The notes under the pieces are model-generated. The model made no database searches. It saw nothing but the letters and a program-made list of their open reading frames with translations, and was not told where the DNA came from. The translations under genes were made by a program, and so were the position numbers. From assembly GCA_900767875.1 (NCBI GenBank), contig CAAGAT010000068.1, positions 1-21,030 of the forward strand: a stretch of DNA of 21,030 nt. Direction: 5' to 3'. The stretch comes from an uncultured Sutterella sp. Its GTDB lineage: Bacteria > Pseudomonadota > Gammaproteobacteria > Burkholderiales > Burkholderiaceae_F. Numbering within the stretch: position 1 is the first letter of the stretch; the number at the start of each line of letters is the position of its first letter. Shown piece after piece: positions 15,009-21,030 of this stretch.

Positions 15009-16259
15009 CTACAGCGGCATCTGCGCGATCGTCGTAATCAGCAGCGCGTTGATCAAGTCAATGAGGAATGCGCCCACGATACTGACGATGAGCCAGGCCT
15101 GCGGACACTGACCGTATTTCTCGCTGATGGCCTGCATGTTGGCCAGGCCGTTGGCCGTGGCGCCCATCGAAAAGCCGATGCCGCCCACGGTCAGCATCAC
15201 GGCGGTGAAGTGTCGCCCGAAGCACAAAAAGAGAATGAGCCAGGCAAAGAGCACCGTCAGAACCGTTTGGCACAGCAACGCGATCGTCAGCGGCAGAGCC
15301 AGGTTCACGAGCTCGTGCAGCTTGAGCGAATTGATGGCCATCGTCACGAAGAGCACGAGACTGATGTCGGCCACGGCGTTCAGGCCCACTTTGTCGATCT
15401 TGAACTTGCCCGAGAAGTCGGCGATGTTGCGCACGACTGCGGCCACCATCATCGAGCCGATATACGCCGGCAGCGTGATGAACTGCCCCAGATAGGTGCT
15501 CACGATCGTGCCCAGGCCCATGCACAGGGCGATGAGGCCGCCCGCCTTGAGAAGCTGCTCGGTGAAGGTGTGGTGTTCGGCGGCGTGCTCGTCGATGATG
15601 TCCGTTTCGACTTCCTCGGGCACGTTGAGTTTGTCGGCCAGCGTCGGATCCGTCAGGGGCGTGCGCACCTTGTAGCGGCGGATGAGCCACTCGCCGAAGG
15701 GACCGCCGATCACAAGGGCCGCCACCATGCCGTAGGTGGCCGCCGTCACGGCCACAACCGTGCCTCCCGTGATGCCGTAGAGCTGCTCAAAGTTCGGACC
15801 GAAGGCCGCGGCCGTACCCAGGCCGCCCATCATCGACACCGACCCGGCCAGAATCCCGTAGTGAAAATCCACGCCCATGAGCTTGGTGACGGCAATGCCC
15901 AAAACGTTTTGCAGCACGCACAGCACCGTGACCGCCACAAGAAAGCCCAACAGAAGCCTGCCGCCCTGACTGATGAGCTTGAGACTGGCCATCATGCCGA
16001 TGGTCGTAAAAAAGGCGAGCATCAGCACGGTCTGCAGGGTCGAGTCGAACTCCACACGCATGATGCCCATGCCCTCGAGTATCGAGAGCACGAAGGCAAA
16101 GGGCATGCCGCCCACCACGGGCGAGGGCACCGCAAAGCGCTCGAGCAGCGGCACGACGGTTTTGAGTTTGACACCGAGGTAATAGGTGCACACCGCCAGC
16201 GCCAGCGCCTGCACCATGTCCACATGCACGACGAGCATGTTGGCCGTATCGAGAGCCAT
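15009..16259 (-). CDS. gltS: Sodium/glutamate symporter GltS
   Basis: A 416-residue inner-membrane secondary transporter that takes up glutamate with sodium ions (E. coli GltS 401 residues). There are ten or more hydrophobic helices and the two inverted halves typical of the family: PSPVVGGM and GSVSMMGGLGTAAAFG in the first half, and GGIGFSMGATANGLANMQAI plus AFLIDLINALLI in the second. A hydrophilic, charged loop of about 50 residues between the halves (containing PEEVETDIIDEHAAEHH) is longer than in E. coli. The ATG at 16259 is preceded by AGGGGA at 8 bases, so translation is probably efficient. It stands alone between a gene-poor region and its terminator. The fold is clear; the exact amino acid is inferred from the family. 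Confidence 0.93.
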   Translation of the reverse strand: MALDTANMLVVHVDMVQALALAVCTYYLGVKLKTVVPLLERFAVPSPVVGGMPFAFVLSILEGMGIMRVEFDSTLQTVLMLAFFTTIGMMASLKLISQGGRLLLGFLVAVTVLCVLQNVLGIAVTKLMGVDFHYGILAGSVSMMGGLGTAAAFGPNFEQLYGITGGTVVAVTAATYGMVAALVIGGPFGEWLIRRYKVRTPLTDPTLADKLNVPEEVETDIIDEHAAEHHTFTEQLLKAGGLIALCMGLGTIVSTYLGQFITLPAYIGSMMVAAVVRNIADFSGKFKIDKVGLNAVADISLVLFVTMAINSLKLHELVNLALPLTIALLCQTVLTVLFAWLILFLCFGRHFTAVMLTVGGIGFSMGATANGLANMQAISEKYGQCPQAWLIVSIVGAFLIDLINALLITTIAQMPL

Positions 16260-16464
16260 TGGATTTTCCCCTTTTTGTTGTTACGGACCCGGCAGCGTTT
16301 GAACAAGGGCCCCAAGGTCTTGTTTTTCTTAGCAAAGGGGCAATTGTGCAGGCATCGGCCGTTTTTGGCAAACACCTTAGGATATTGGACCTACGCCACG
16401 AGTGCACCGCCGTGGCCAGCCGCCCCTTTGAAGTCGTCGCCGGGGCCCTGAGCGGCTTTGCCCC

Positions 16465-16918
16465 GGCCAAACCTTCTCGACGGCCCATGCGGGCGCCGCG
16501 CACACGCACACGGAAAAACTCACCGTCACGGGCATGCTGCCGCCCACGGGTATGCCCTGTAATCGAGCGGTGCTCGTGTCCATCGATGTGCTCCGGCACA
16601 TGCACGGCCAGCACCCCGACAAGGCCGCGCACATGAACCTCGAACAGCGCAAGGAAGGGCGAGCTTTCAAGATTGACCGAGGCCGTCGTCTTTGTCGTCA
16701 AGCCCGTGTCGATGGCGGACGCCTACAAGATTGGGCGACGGCTCTCATCACGCATGTCCGGGCGGATTGGTGGCGCAAACGCCCCTTAATGGCGAATCGG
16801 TCCTGTCTCTTTAGCCGACGACCGCAACCTCAACGGTCTGCGTCCGGACTTTGGCGCCGGCGTGGGCGGCGAAATCTCGCTCGGTCAGCACAAGCCTCGG
16901 CTCTTTGCCCGGCAGTAG
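16465..16918 (+). pseudogene. Possible decayed coding region in three frames
   Basis: Between gltS and htpG the plus strand contains protein-like sequence that jumps frame. The first segment (16465 to about 16670) reads like a secreted protein start (FSTAHAGAAHTHTEKLTV, then VLVSIDVLRHMHGQHPDKA). A +1 shift near 16661 continues as LTEAVVFVVKPVSMADAYKI up to a stop at 16789. A third frame (16811-16918) reads NLNGLRPDFGAGVGGEISLG and ends in a stop. The last piece has the look of an outer-membrane beta-barrel or autotransporter strand, but I cannot name the protein. No intact gene or ribosome binding site is visible. GC-rich DNA often gives open shadow frames, so chance is a real alternative. 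Confidence 0.35.
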
Positions 16919-17151
16919 GACAAGTCCTGCCGCAAGCAAATGCCTCCGGCCGGCTCGGGGGAACACCACCCCCCCTGTCGATCGCCGAATCCATCCGGCG
17001 CGGCTCGTCATGGCGCAGGCCTGTGCCCACGAACACCCGGACCGGCCTCAGGGCCAAGCGCTGGTGGCGGGCTGACTCAAGGCTGCCTTGATCATCGCCG
17101 GGATCGACCCTATCCGCGCCGGCCGACGGGGATTAGTTGGAGTTGCGAAAA
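16919..17151. other. Gene-free stretch
   Basis: No frame here has a start signal and a recognisable protein. It may be the tail of the decayed region to its left. I see no repeats or RNA genes. Confidence 0.4.
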
Positions 17152-17179
17152 CGCCCCGGCAAAGGCATTCGTCGGGGCG
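17152..17179 (-). terminator. Terminator-like hairpin downstream of htpG
   Basis: CGCCCCG (17152-17158) pairs with CGGGGCG (17173-17179) around a 14-base loop; on the minus strand TTTTCGC follows. It lies 57 bases after the htpG stop. On the plus strand a weaker CTTTCTC follows, so it could work in both directions. Confidence 0.55.
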
Positions 17180-17194
17180 CTTTCTCAAAGGCTC

Positions 17195-17232
17195 AAGGGG
17201 GTGGCCAAACCGCGCCCCCCTTTCGTTTTTTC
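17195..17232 (+). terminator. Plus-strand terminator facing htpG
   Basis: GGGGGTG (17197-17203) pairs with CGCCCCC (17213-17219) around a 9-base loop and is followed by TTTCGTTTTTT. The T-run is on the plus strand, facing the end of htpG, so it would end plus-strand transcription from the decayed region. No intact plus-strand gene precedes it. Confidence 0.55.
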
Positions 17233-17236
17233 GGGA

Positions 17237-19129
17237 TCAGGAAAGGAGCAGCTCGTTGAGACGGCGCACGAAGGCATTGGGGTCCTTGAGGGCCCCTTGT
17301 TCGGATAGCATGGCCTCCTCGAGGATGAACTCGGCCCACTTGGCAAAGGCGGCCTCGTCAGTGGTCTGCGCGGCCTTTTGCACGAGCGCGTGCTGCGGGT
17401 TGATTTCGAGGATGAACTTTTCCTCGGGCACTTCCTGGCCGGCCGCCTCGAGCATGCGGCGCATCTGCGTGGTCAGAATCTGGCCGTGTTCGGCCGTCAC
17501 GCAGCTCGGGCTTTCGACCAGACGGTCGGAGACGCGCACGTCGGTGACCTTCTCGCCCAGAGCCTTCTTAAAGCGCTCAACGAGAGGCTGGGCGGCCTTG
17601 GCCTCCTCCTCTTTTTCCTCGGCGGGTTTGTCTTCGAGCTCGCCCAGGTCAAGATCGGCGGCCGTCACCGGCACGAACTTCTTGCCCTCGAATTCGGTGA
17701 GGTTGCCCATGAGCCACTCGTCGATGCGCTCCCACATCAGCAGCACTTCGATGCCCTTCTTTTTGAAGGCCTCGAGGTAGGGCGAAGTGGCAGCGCTCGC
17801 GTAGCTGCCCGAAACGAGGTAGTAGATGCACTTTTGCTTGTCGCTCATGCGCGAGACGTAGTCCGTGAGGGACACGTCCTGCGCGTCGCCCGTGTTGTGC
17901 GTCGAGGAAAAGCGCAACAGCTTGGCCACTTCCTCGCGGTTGCCGAAGTCTTCGACCGGACCTTCCTTGAGCACGTTGCCGAAGTTCTTCCAGAACACGG
18001 CGTACTTGTCCTTGTCCTCCGAAAGCTTGCCGATCATCGTCAGGGCGCGCTTGGTCAGGGCCTTCTTGAGCTTTTGGGTGACGGCACTGTCTTGCAGCAG
18101 CTCACGCGAGACGTTCAGGGGCAGATCGTTCGTGTCCACCAGGCCGCGGACGAAGCGCAGGTAGTTGGGCAGGAACTGTTCGGCCTCGTCCATGATGAAG
18201 ACGCGCTGCACGAAGAGCTTGAGACCATGCACCTTGTCGCGGGTGTAAAGGTCCCAGGGCGCACGGGCGGGCAGATACAGCAAAGAGGTGTATTCGAGTT
18301 CGCCCTCGACGCGGTTGTGGGCCCAAGCGAGGGGATCTTCGAAGTCATGCGCCAGGTGCTTGTAGAACTCCTTGTACTGCTCGTCGGTCACGTCGCGCGG
18401 ATTGAGGGTCCACAGAGCCTTGGCGTCGTTGACCTGCACCCACTGCCAGGTGCTTGCGGGCTTGTCGTTTTCGTTCTTGGGCTCTTCGTACTTTTCCTCC
18501 CAGAGCATCACCGGCACGCTGATGTGGTCGGAATACTTGGTGATGGCCGTACGAACGGTCCAGGTGTCGAGAAATTCGGCGCAGTCGTCCTTCAGGTGCA
18601 GCGTGATGCTCGTGCCGCGATCGCTGCGCGTGATCGCCTCGCTCGTGTACGTGCCCTCACCCGCGCTCTGCCAGCGCACAGCCTCAGACTCGGCGGCCTT
18701 GGCCGAGCGCGACTCGACGGTCACCTTGTCGGCGACGATGAAGGCCGAGTAAAAGCCCACGCCGAACTGGCCGATGAGCTGGCTGTCCTTGGCCTGATCG
18801 CCCGAGAGGGTGCTCAGAAAATCGGCCGTGCCGCTCTTGGCGATCGTGCCGAGATGTTCGTTGGCTTCCTCGAGCGTCATGCCGATGCCGTTGTCGGTCA
18901 CCGTCAGCGTCTTGGCATCCTTGTCGATTTTCACGCGGATCGCAAACGCGGCGTCCTCCCCCAAAAGCTTGGGATCGGTGATCGACAAAAAGCGCAGCTT
19001 GTCGATGGCGTCGCTCGCGTTGGAGATGAGCTCGCGCAAAAACACTTCCTTGTTCGAATACAGGGACTTGGCGAGCAAATTCAAAAGCTTGGAGACTTCG
19101 GTTTGAAAACCATGGACCTGTGCAGCCAT
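17237..19129 (-). CDS. htpG: Hsp90-family chaperone HtpG
   Basis: A cytosolic ATP-dependent chaperone, 630 residues (E. coli HtpG 624). The N-terminal GHKL ATPase domain shows LRELISNASDAIDKLRF, DNGIGMTLEEAN and IGQFGVGFYSAF. The middle domain contains the conserved LPLNVSRELLQ with the catalytic arginine. The C-terminal dimerisation domain ends in RRLNELLLS, with no eukaryotic MEEVD tail. ATG at 19129 is preceded by AAAGGTG. A heat-shock-type promoter lies about 90-120 bases upstream (19219-19247), so the gene should be induced by protein misfolding through sigma-32. It is a single-gene unit with a terminator-like hairpin downstream. Confidence 0.97.
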   Translation of the reverse strand: MAAQVHGFQTEVSKLLNLLAKSLYSNKEVFLRELISNASDAIDKLRFLSITDPKLLGEDAAFAIRVKIDKDAKTLTVTDNGIGMTLEEANEHLGTIAKSGTADFLSTLSGDQAKDSQLIGQFGVGFYSAFIVADKVTVESRSAKAAESEAVRWQSAGEGTYTSEAITRSDRGTSITLHLKDDCAEFLDTWTVRTAITKYSDHISVPVMLWEEKYEEPKNENDKPASTWQWVQVNDAKALWTLNPRDVTDEQYKEFYKHLAHDFEDPLAWAHNRVEGELEYTSLLYLPARAPWDLYTRDKVHGLKLFVQRVFIMDEAEQFLPNYLRFVRGLVDTNDLPLNVSRELLQDSAVTQKLKKALTKRALTMIGKLSEDKDKYAVFWKNFGNVLKEGPVEDFGNREEVAKLLRFSSTHNTGDAQDVSLTDYVSRMSDKQKCIYYLVSGSYASAATSPYLEAFKKKGIEVLLMWERIDEWLMGNLTEFEGKKFVPVTAADLDLGELEDKPAEEKEEEAKAAQPLVERFKKALGEKVTDVRVSDRLVESPSCVTAEHGQILTTQMRRMLEAAGQEVPEEKFILEINPQHALVQKAAQTTDEAAFAKWAEFILEEAMLSEQGALKDPNAFVRRLNELLLS

Positions 19130-19218
19130 TTTTTCTATTCACCTTTACAGCACTGAAACCATTGAAAAGAGCCACCCCGATGCGAACCGGCGACGGCTCT
19201 GATTGCTTATGTCACAAG

Positions 19219-19247
19219 ATGTGGGGGCAAGGAGCGCGTTTTTCAAG
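19219..19247 (-). promoter_or_regulatory. Sigma-32 (heat-shock) promoter of htpG
   Basis: On the minus strand CTTGAAA (19241-19247) is followed after 14 bases by CCCCACAT (19219-19226), against the RpoH consensus CTTGAAA ... CCCCATNT. The three bases before CTTGAAA are CCC, as in strong RpoH promoters. The predicted start near 19212 gives a leader of about 80 nt to the htpG ATG. Confidence 0.8.
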
Positions 19248-19280
19248 GGGCAGGCGCGTGCTTTGGGCTCAGAGACGACA

Positions 19281-19313
19281 ACGCCCGGCAGTCGCAGAGA
19301 ACTGTCCGGGCGT
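19281..19313 (-). terminator. Hairpin after the 95-residue protein gene
   Basis: ACGCCCGG-CAGT (19281-19292) pairs with ACTG-T-CCGGGCGT (19301-19313) with one bulged base and an 8-base loop. TTGTCGTCT follows on the minus strand, which is only moderately T-rich. It separates the small gene from the htpG promoter. Confidence 0.5.
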
Positions 19314-19367
19314 CGGAGTATGGGGCCCCGGCACCTTAAGAGGGCGCACGGCAGCCTCATGAGCCGA

Positions 19368-19655
19368 TTACTTGTCGGCCTTTTCAGCCTTGGCGGCCTT
19401 GGCTTCGTGTTTGGCTTCTTCCTTGCGCACGAGGCTGACGACGTCCACGCCGGCCACTTCGCTCAGGCGCACGAGCACCACGCGGGCGCCTTGAAAGAGG
19501 AAGTTGCCTTCCTTCTTGGTCTTGTCGCCGAGGGCCTTGATGAAGGCTTCGATCTGGGCGTTGAGCACTTCGGCCTTTTCGGCGTTGAAGGGAACGACCA
19601 CGTTCTGACCGCCCTTGAGGTAAATGGTCATCTGCTGGATGAATTGCTGAGACAT
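19368..19655 (-). CDS. Small protein of unknown function (95 residues)
   Basis: I do not recognise this protein. It is soluble and short, with no signal peptide or membrane segment. The first two-thirds look like a compact alpha/beta fold: a strand-like start (MTIYLKGGQNVVVPF), a helix (AEKAEVLNAQIEAFIKALGD) and another strand pair (FLFQGARVVLVRLSEVAGVDVVSLV). The last 20 residues are a charged Ala/Lys/Glu tail, rich in KAEKADK-type repeats. A strong AGGAGG lies about 8 bases before the ATG, so it is probably well translated. It stands between ftsB and htpG, with a possible -10 (TATAAG, at 19676-19681) very close upstream. Real gene: likely. Function: unknown. Confidence 0.75.
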   Translation of the reverse strand: MSQQFIQQMTIYLKGGQNVVVPFNAEKAEVLNAQIEAFIKALGDKTKKEGNFLFQGARVVLVRLSEVAGVDVVSLVRKEEAKHEAKAAKAEKADK

Positions 19656-19727
19656 TGGATTGTCCTCCTGACTAACTTATAGTTTCAAAAACGGTGCGCT
19701 CGGCGTGCCGATCTCTCCCGCACGGAC

Positions 19728-20141
19728 TTAGCGCCCGGCGGGCTTACTCGGGGCGGCGGGCCCTTCCGTGTACAAATCACTGCGCTTGGGCGCAAAGTAA
19801 TTGGGCTTGCCCGACTGCTCGGCCTCACGTTTGAGATCGGCCTCGTAGTCCTTGCGCTCGCCCTTGGCGATGAAGCGAAAAAGCACTTCGTCCTTTCGCA
19901 CCATCCCCAGGCGCATCCGCGCGCGCTCTTCGACGGCGCCGCTGCCGCTTTCGAGAGACTCGATTTCGGCGGCCACGATGTCGTTTTCGGCTCGGAGTCG
20001 GTCATTGGCCGCGCGGATGGACGCGAGCTCGGCTTCCAGGGAGTGCATGCGGGCGATGCCGCCCTTGCCCAGCCACAGCGGCCACTGAATGGCAACGGCG
20101 CCGGCCACAAGCACAACGTAGAGAAAATAGCGCGATCGCAT
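19728..20141 (-). CDS. ftsB: Cell division protein FtsB (DivIC-like)
   Basis: A single-pass inner-membrane protein of the FtsQ-FtsL-FtsB complex that helps activate septal peptidoglycan synthesis. The short N-terminus is followed by one transmembrane segment (YFLYVVLVAGAVAIQWPLW), the FtsB hallmark LGKGGI and a periplasmic coiled coil (ARMHSLEAELASIRAANDRL and on). The ERARMRLGMVRKDEVLFR segment matches the conserved end of the coil (EERARNELSMTRPGE in E. coli). From the ATG at 20141 it has 137 residues against 103 in E. coli, due to a polar C-terminal extension rich in proline. A GTG at 20195 would add 18 residues, and no start has a strong ribosome binding site. ftsB usually follows eno, but eno is not visible here. 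Confidence 0.88.
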   Translation of the reverse strand: MRSRYFLYVVLVAGAVAIQWPLWLGKGGIARMHSLEAELASIRAANDRLRAENDIVAAEIESLESGSGAVEERARMRLGMVRKDEVLFRFIAKGERKDYEADLKREAEQSGKPNYFAPKRSDLYTEGPAAPSKPAGR

Positions 20142-20263
20142 CCGATACAACCAACCGACGGTTCGAAACAAAGCGCCCGAGCGCTTCACGAGCACCTTAC
20201 TTTAATCCACGCGGCCGCTTTGTGCCCGCTTTCAGGACAATGGGAATGCAAATTCCAACAAAA

Positions 20264-20294
20264 AGGCGGGCTTTCCCCTAAAGAAAGTCCGCCT
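20264..20294 (-). terminator. Strong rho-independent terminator upstream of ftsB
   Basis: On the minus strand AGGCGGACTTTC pairs with GAAAGCCCGCCT (12 bp with one A-C or G-U type mismatch) around a 7-base loop, and TTTTTGTTGG follows. It is the best terminator in the window. A transcript must come from the right, but no intact minus-strand gene lies in the 730 bases before it. Confidence 0.8.
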
Positions 20295-20470
20295 GCGCCG
20301 GAACTTGGAGGCGGCCTGCCCCAAACCAGGCCGGCTGCTCCAAAGGCTCATAATCAGCGCTTGAAGCGGCGATAGTCATCGGGTTTATTAGGACGCGTCA
20401 GGGAAAGATCGGCAAAAATCAATCAGTTACGTTATCAAACTCGGTTCTTCCTGAATAATGGGGAAAGTGA

Positions 20471-20480
20471 AGGGTTAACC
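20471..20480. repeat. Perfect 10-bp palindrome GGGTTAACCC
   Basis: A perfect palindrome inside a stretch (about 20441-20480) that begins GGTTCTTCC and contains GGGGAAAGTG. The arrangement reminds me of the ends of ISL3-type insertion sequences, but I cannot confirm this and no transposase is present. Confidence 0.3.
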
Positions 20481-20545
20481 CAATATGACGAAAAATGCGG
20501 CCTAAATCCTGCAATCGCAACGTCGCAGGGGCTTGGAGTCCGGCC

Positions 20546-20615
20546 ACGACTTACGCACAACCTCGGCCTACGGCCCAGTAAGTAGGCTGAGCGGCCGAGG
20601 ATGTGGATAAGTCGT
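20546..20615. repeat. Long imperfect inverted repeat carrying a DnaA-box word
   Basis: The left arm (starting CACGACTTACGCACA, ending CCTCGGCC) and the reverse complement of the right arm (starting CACGACTTATCCACA, ending CCTCGGCC) agree at 21 of 24 positions, with about 22 bases between them. The right arm contains TTATCCACA on the minus strand, an exact DnaA box; the left arm has the one-mismatch or two-mismatch form TTACGCACA. A structural or mobile-element origin is equally possible. Confidence 0.6.
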
Positions 20616-20723
20616 GCTGACTTCCACGAACGCATGCCGTGCGCCGGTAGCTCAGTGACACCACTACGAACAAACACCGTCAATCAGCTTCGGCAGCACC
20701 GTAATTTGCTGTTCCAATAAATA

Positions 20724-20749
20724 GGAAACCCGGGGTTTCTGGCTTTTTG
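20724..20749 (+). terminator. Possible plus-strand terminator
   Basis: GAAACC and GGTTTC pair around a 3-base loop, followed by TGGCTTTTT. The stem is short and no plus-strand gene precedes it. Confidence 0.3.
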
Positions 20750-20872
20750 CGGACTCGAAGAGCCTCGGAAAACCGGCACTTCGTGCATATGCGGTATGTG
20801 TGGCTAACTACCCCGGACTTTGGTATAGATTCCGGGGGCGATTAGGAAACGGTGACCGAAGCGAGCCGACGT

Positions 20873-20897
20873 CTGGGGTAGGCTCTGCCTACCCCAG
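20873..20897. repeat. Perfect 11-bp hairpin
   Basis: CTGGGGTAGGC pairs perfectly with GCCTACCCCAG around a 3-base loop (TCT). No T-run follows on either strand, so it is not a standard terminator. Confidence 0.6.
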
Positions 20898-20908
20898 CCC
20901 CCCACGGC

Positions 20909-20987
20909 GTTCGCCGCTGTCAAGCGCTTTCGCGACATATCCTCGGGCCTCCCTGCGGTATTTCACGATCGCTTGACACCGGCGAAC
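20909..20987. repeat. Inverted repeat with 18-bp arms
   Basis: GTTCGCCGCTGTCAAGCG (20909-20926) and the reverse complement of 20970-20987 (GTTCGCCGGTGTCAAGCG) match at 17 of 18 positions, separated by 43 bases. It could be a mobile-element end pair, a regulator binding region or a REP-like unit. Confidence 0.6.
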
Positions 20988-21030
20988 ACACAGCTGCGAA
21001 CGGCAGACTTGGAGCCGATCCAGATTAAAA

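Larger units (their letters stand above)
20295..21030. other. Gene-free, repeat-rich right end
   Basis: No convincing gene is present. One open minus-strand frame (20435-20683) runs through an inverted repeat and has no ribosome binding site or recognisable sequence. A short in-frame tail on the minus strand ending at 20354 (LSLTRPNKPDDYRRFKR) looks protein-like and might be the remnant of a gene end. The rest holds the inverted repeats and hairpins listed separately. Composition is more mixed in AT than the coding regions. Confidence 0.5.

Noticed and set aside
20435..20683. Minus-strand frame of 82 codons in the right end
   Set aside because: It passes straight through both arms of an inverted repeat, has no ribosome binding site and looks non-protein-like.
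20641..20715. tRNA-like string (GCCGGTAGCTCAGTG)
   Set aside because: It resembles the start and D-arm of a tRNA, but no anticodon arm, T-arm with GTTCGA or acceptor pairing follows.
20295..21030. Chromosomal replication origin
   Set aside because: Only one exact DnaA box, no clear AT-rich unwinding stretch and no dnaA, dnaN or related gene in view.
1..21030. CRISPR array, prophage or toxin-antitoxin module
   Set aside because: No regularly spaced direct repeats, no cas, phage structural or integrase genes and no paired small genes with overlapping ends were seen.

Overview
This window comes from a Gram-negative bacterium with GC-rich coding sequence. RseP, FtsB, GltS, RmuC, ParC and an HtpG gene behind a sigma-32-type promoter point to a proteobacterium. 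A class III anaerobic ribonucleotide reductase and the style of the proteins suggest an anaerobic or microaerophilic betaproteobacterium (Burkholderiales, perhaps Sutterellaceae). That placement is inference; no rRNA or other phylogenetic marker lies in the window.

All twelve confident genes are on the minus strand, so the text below goes from right to left, the direction of transcription. The right end (about 20196-21030) has no convincing gene. It holds several inverted repeats, one with a consensus DnaA-box word, a possible fragment of a mobile-element end, and a very good minus-strand terminator just before ftsB. Next come ftsB (divisome), an unrecognised 95-residue protein with a strong ribosome binding site, and htpG (Hsp90) with its heat-shock promoter. 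From 16260 to 17236 is a gene-poor stretch whose plus strand reads like a decayed, frame-shifted coding region bounded by terminators. gltS (sodium/glutamate symport) follows. About 500 bases between gltS and rmuC hold a candidate plus-strand small RNA with its own terminator.

The next block is rmuC, parC (topoisomerase IV subunit A), a NarX-type sensor histidine kinase with no response regulator in view, a membrane-anchored metallophosphoesterase and dxr (MEP isoprenoid pathway, probably starting at TTG). The last three genes are tightly spaced and probably cotranscribed. The nrdD-nrdG pair comes next, with its own promoter, an NrdR-box-like operator, a leader of about 200 nt and a terminator. 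Last are rseP and a nitronate-monooxygenase-like flavoprotein, apparently one unit. The left 393 bases have no confident gene.

The genes are mostly housekeeping: DNA topology and stability, protein folding, envelope stress proteolysis, division, isoprenoids and anaerobic deoxyribonucleotide supply. I found no clear new multi-gene system. The points most worth a second look are the small RNA candidate (14781-14886), the decayed region (16465-16918), the repeat-rich right end and the two regulatory sites upstream of nrdD and htpG.
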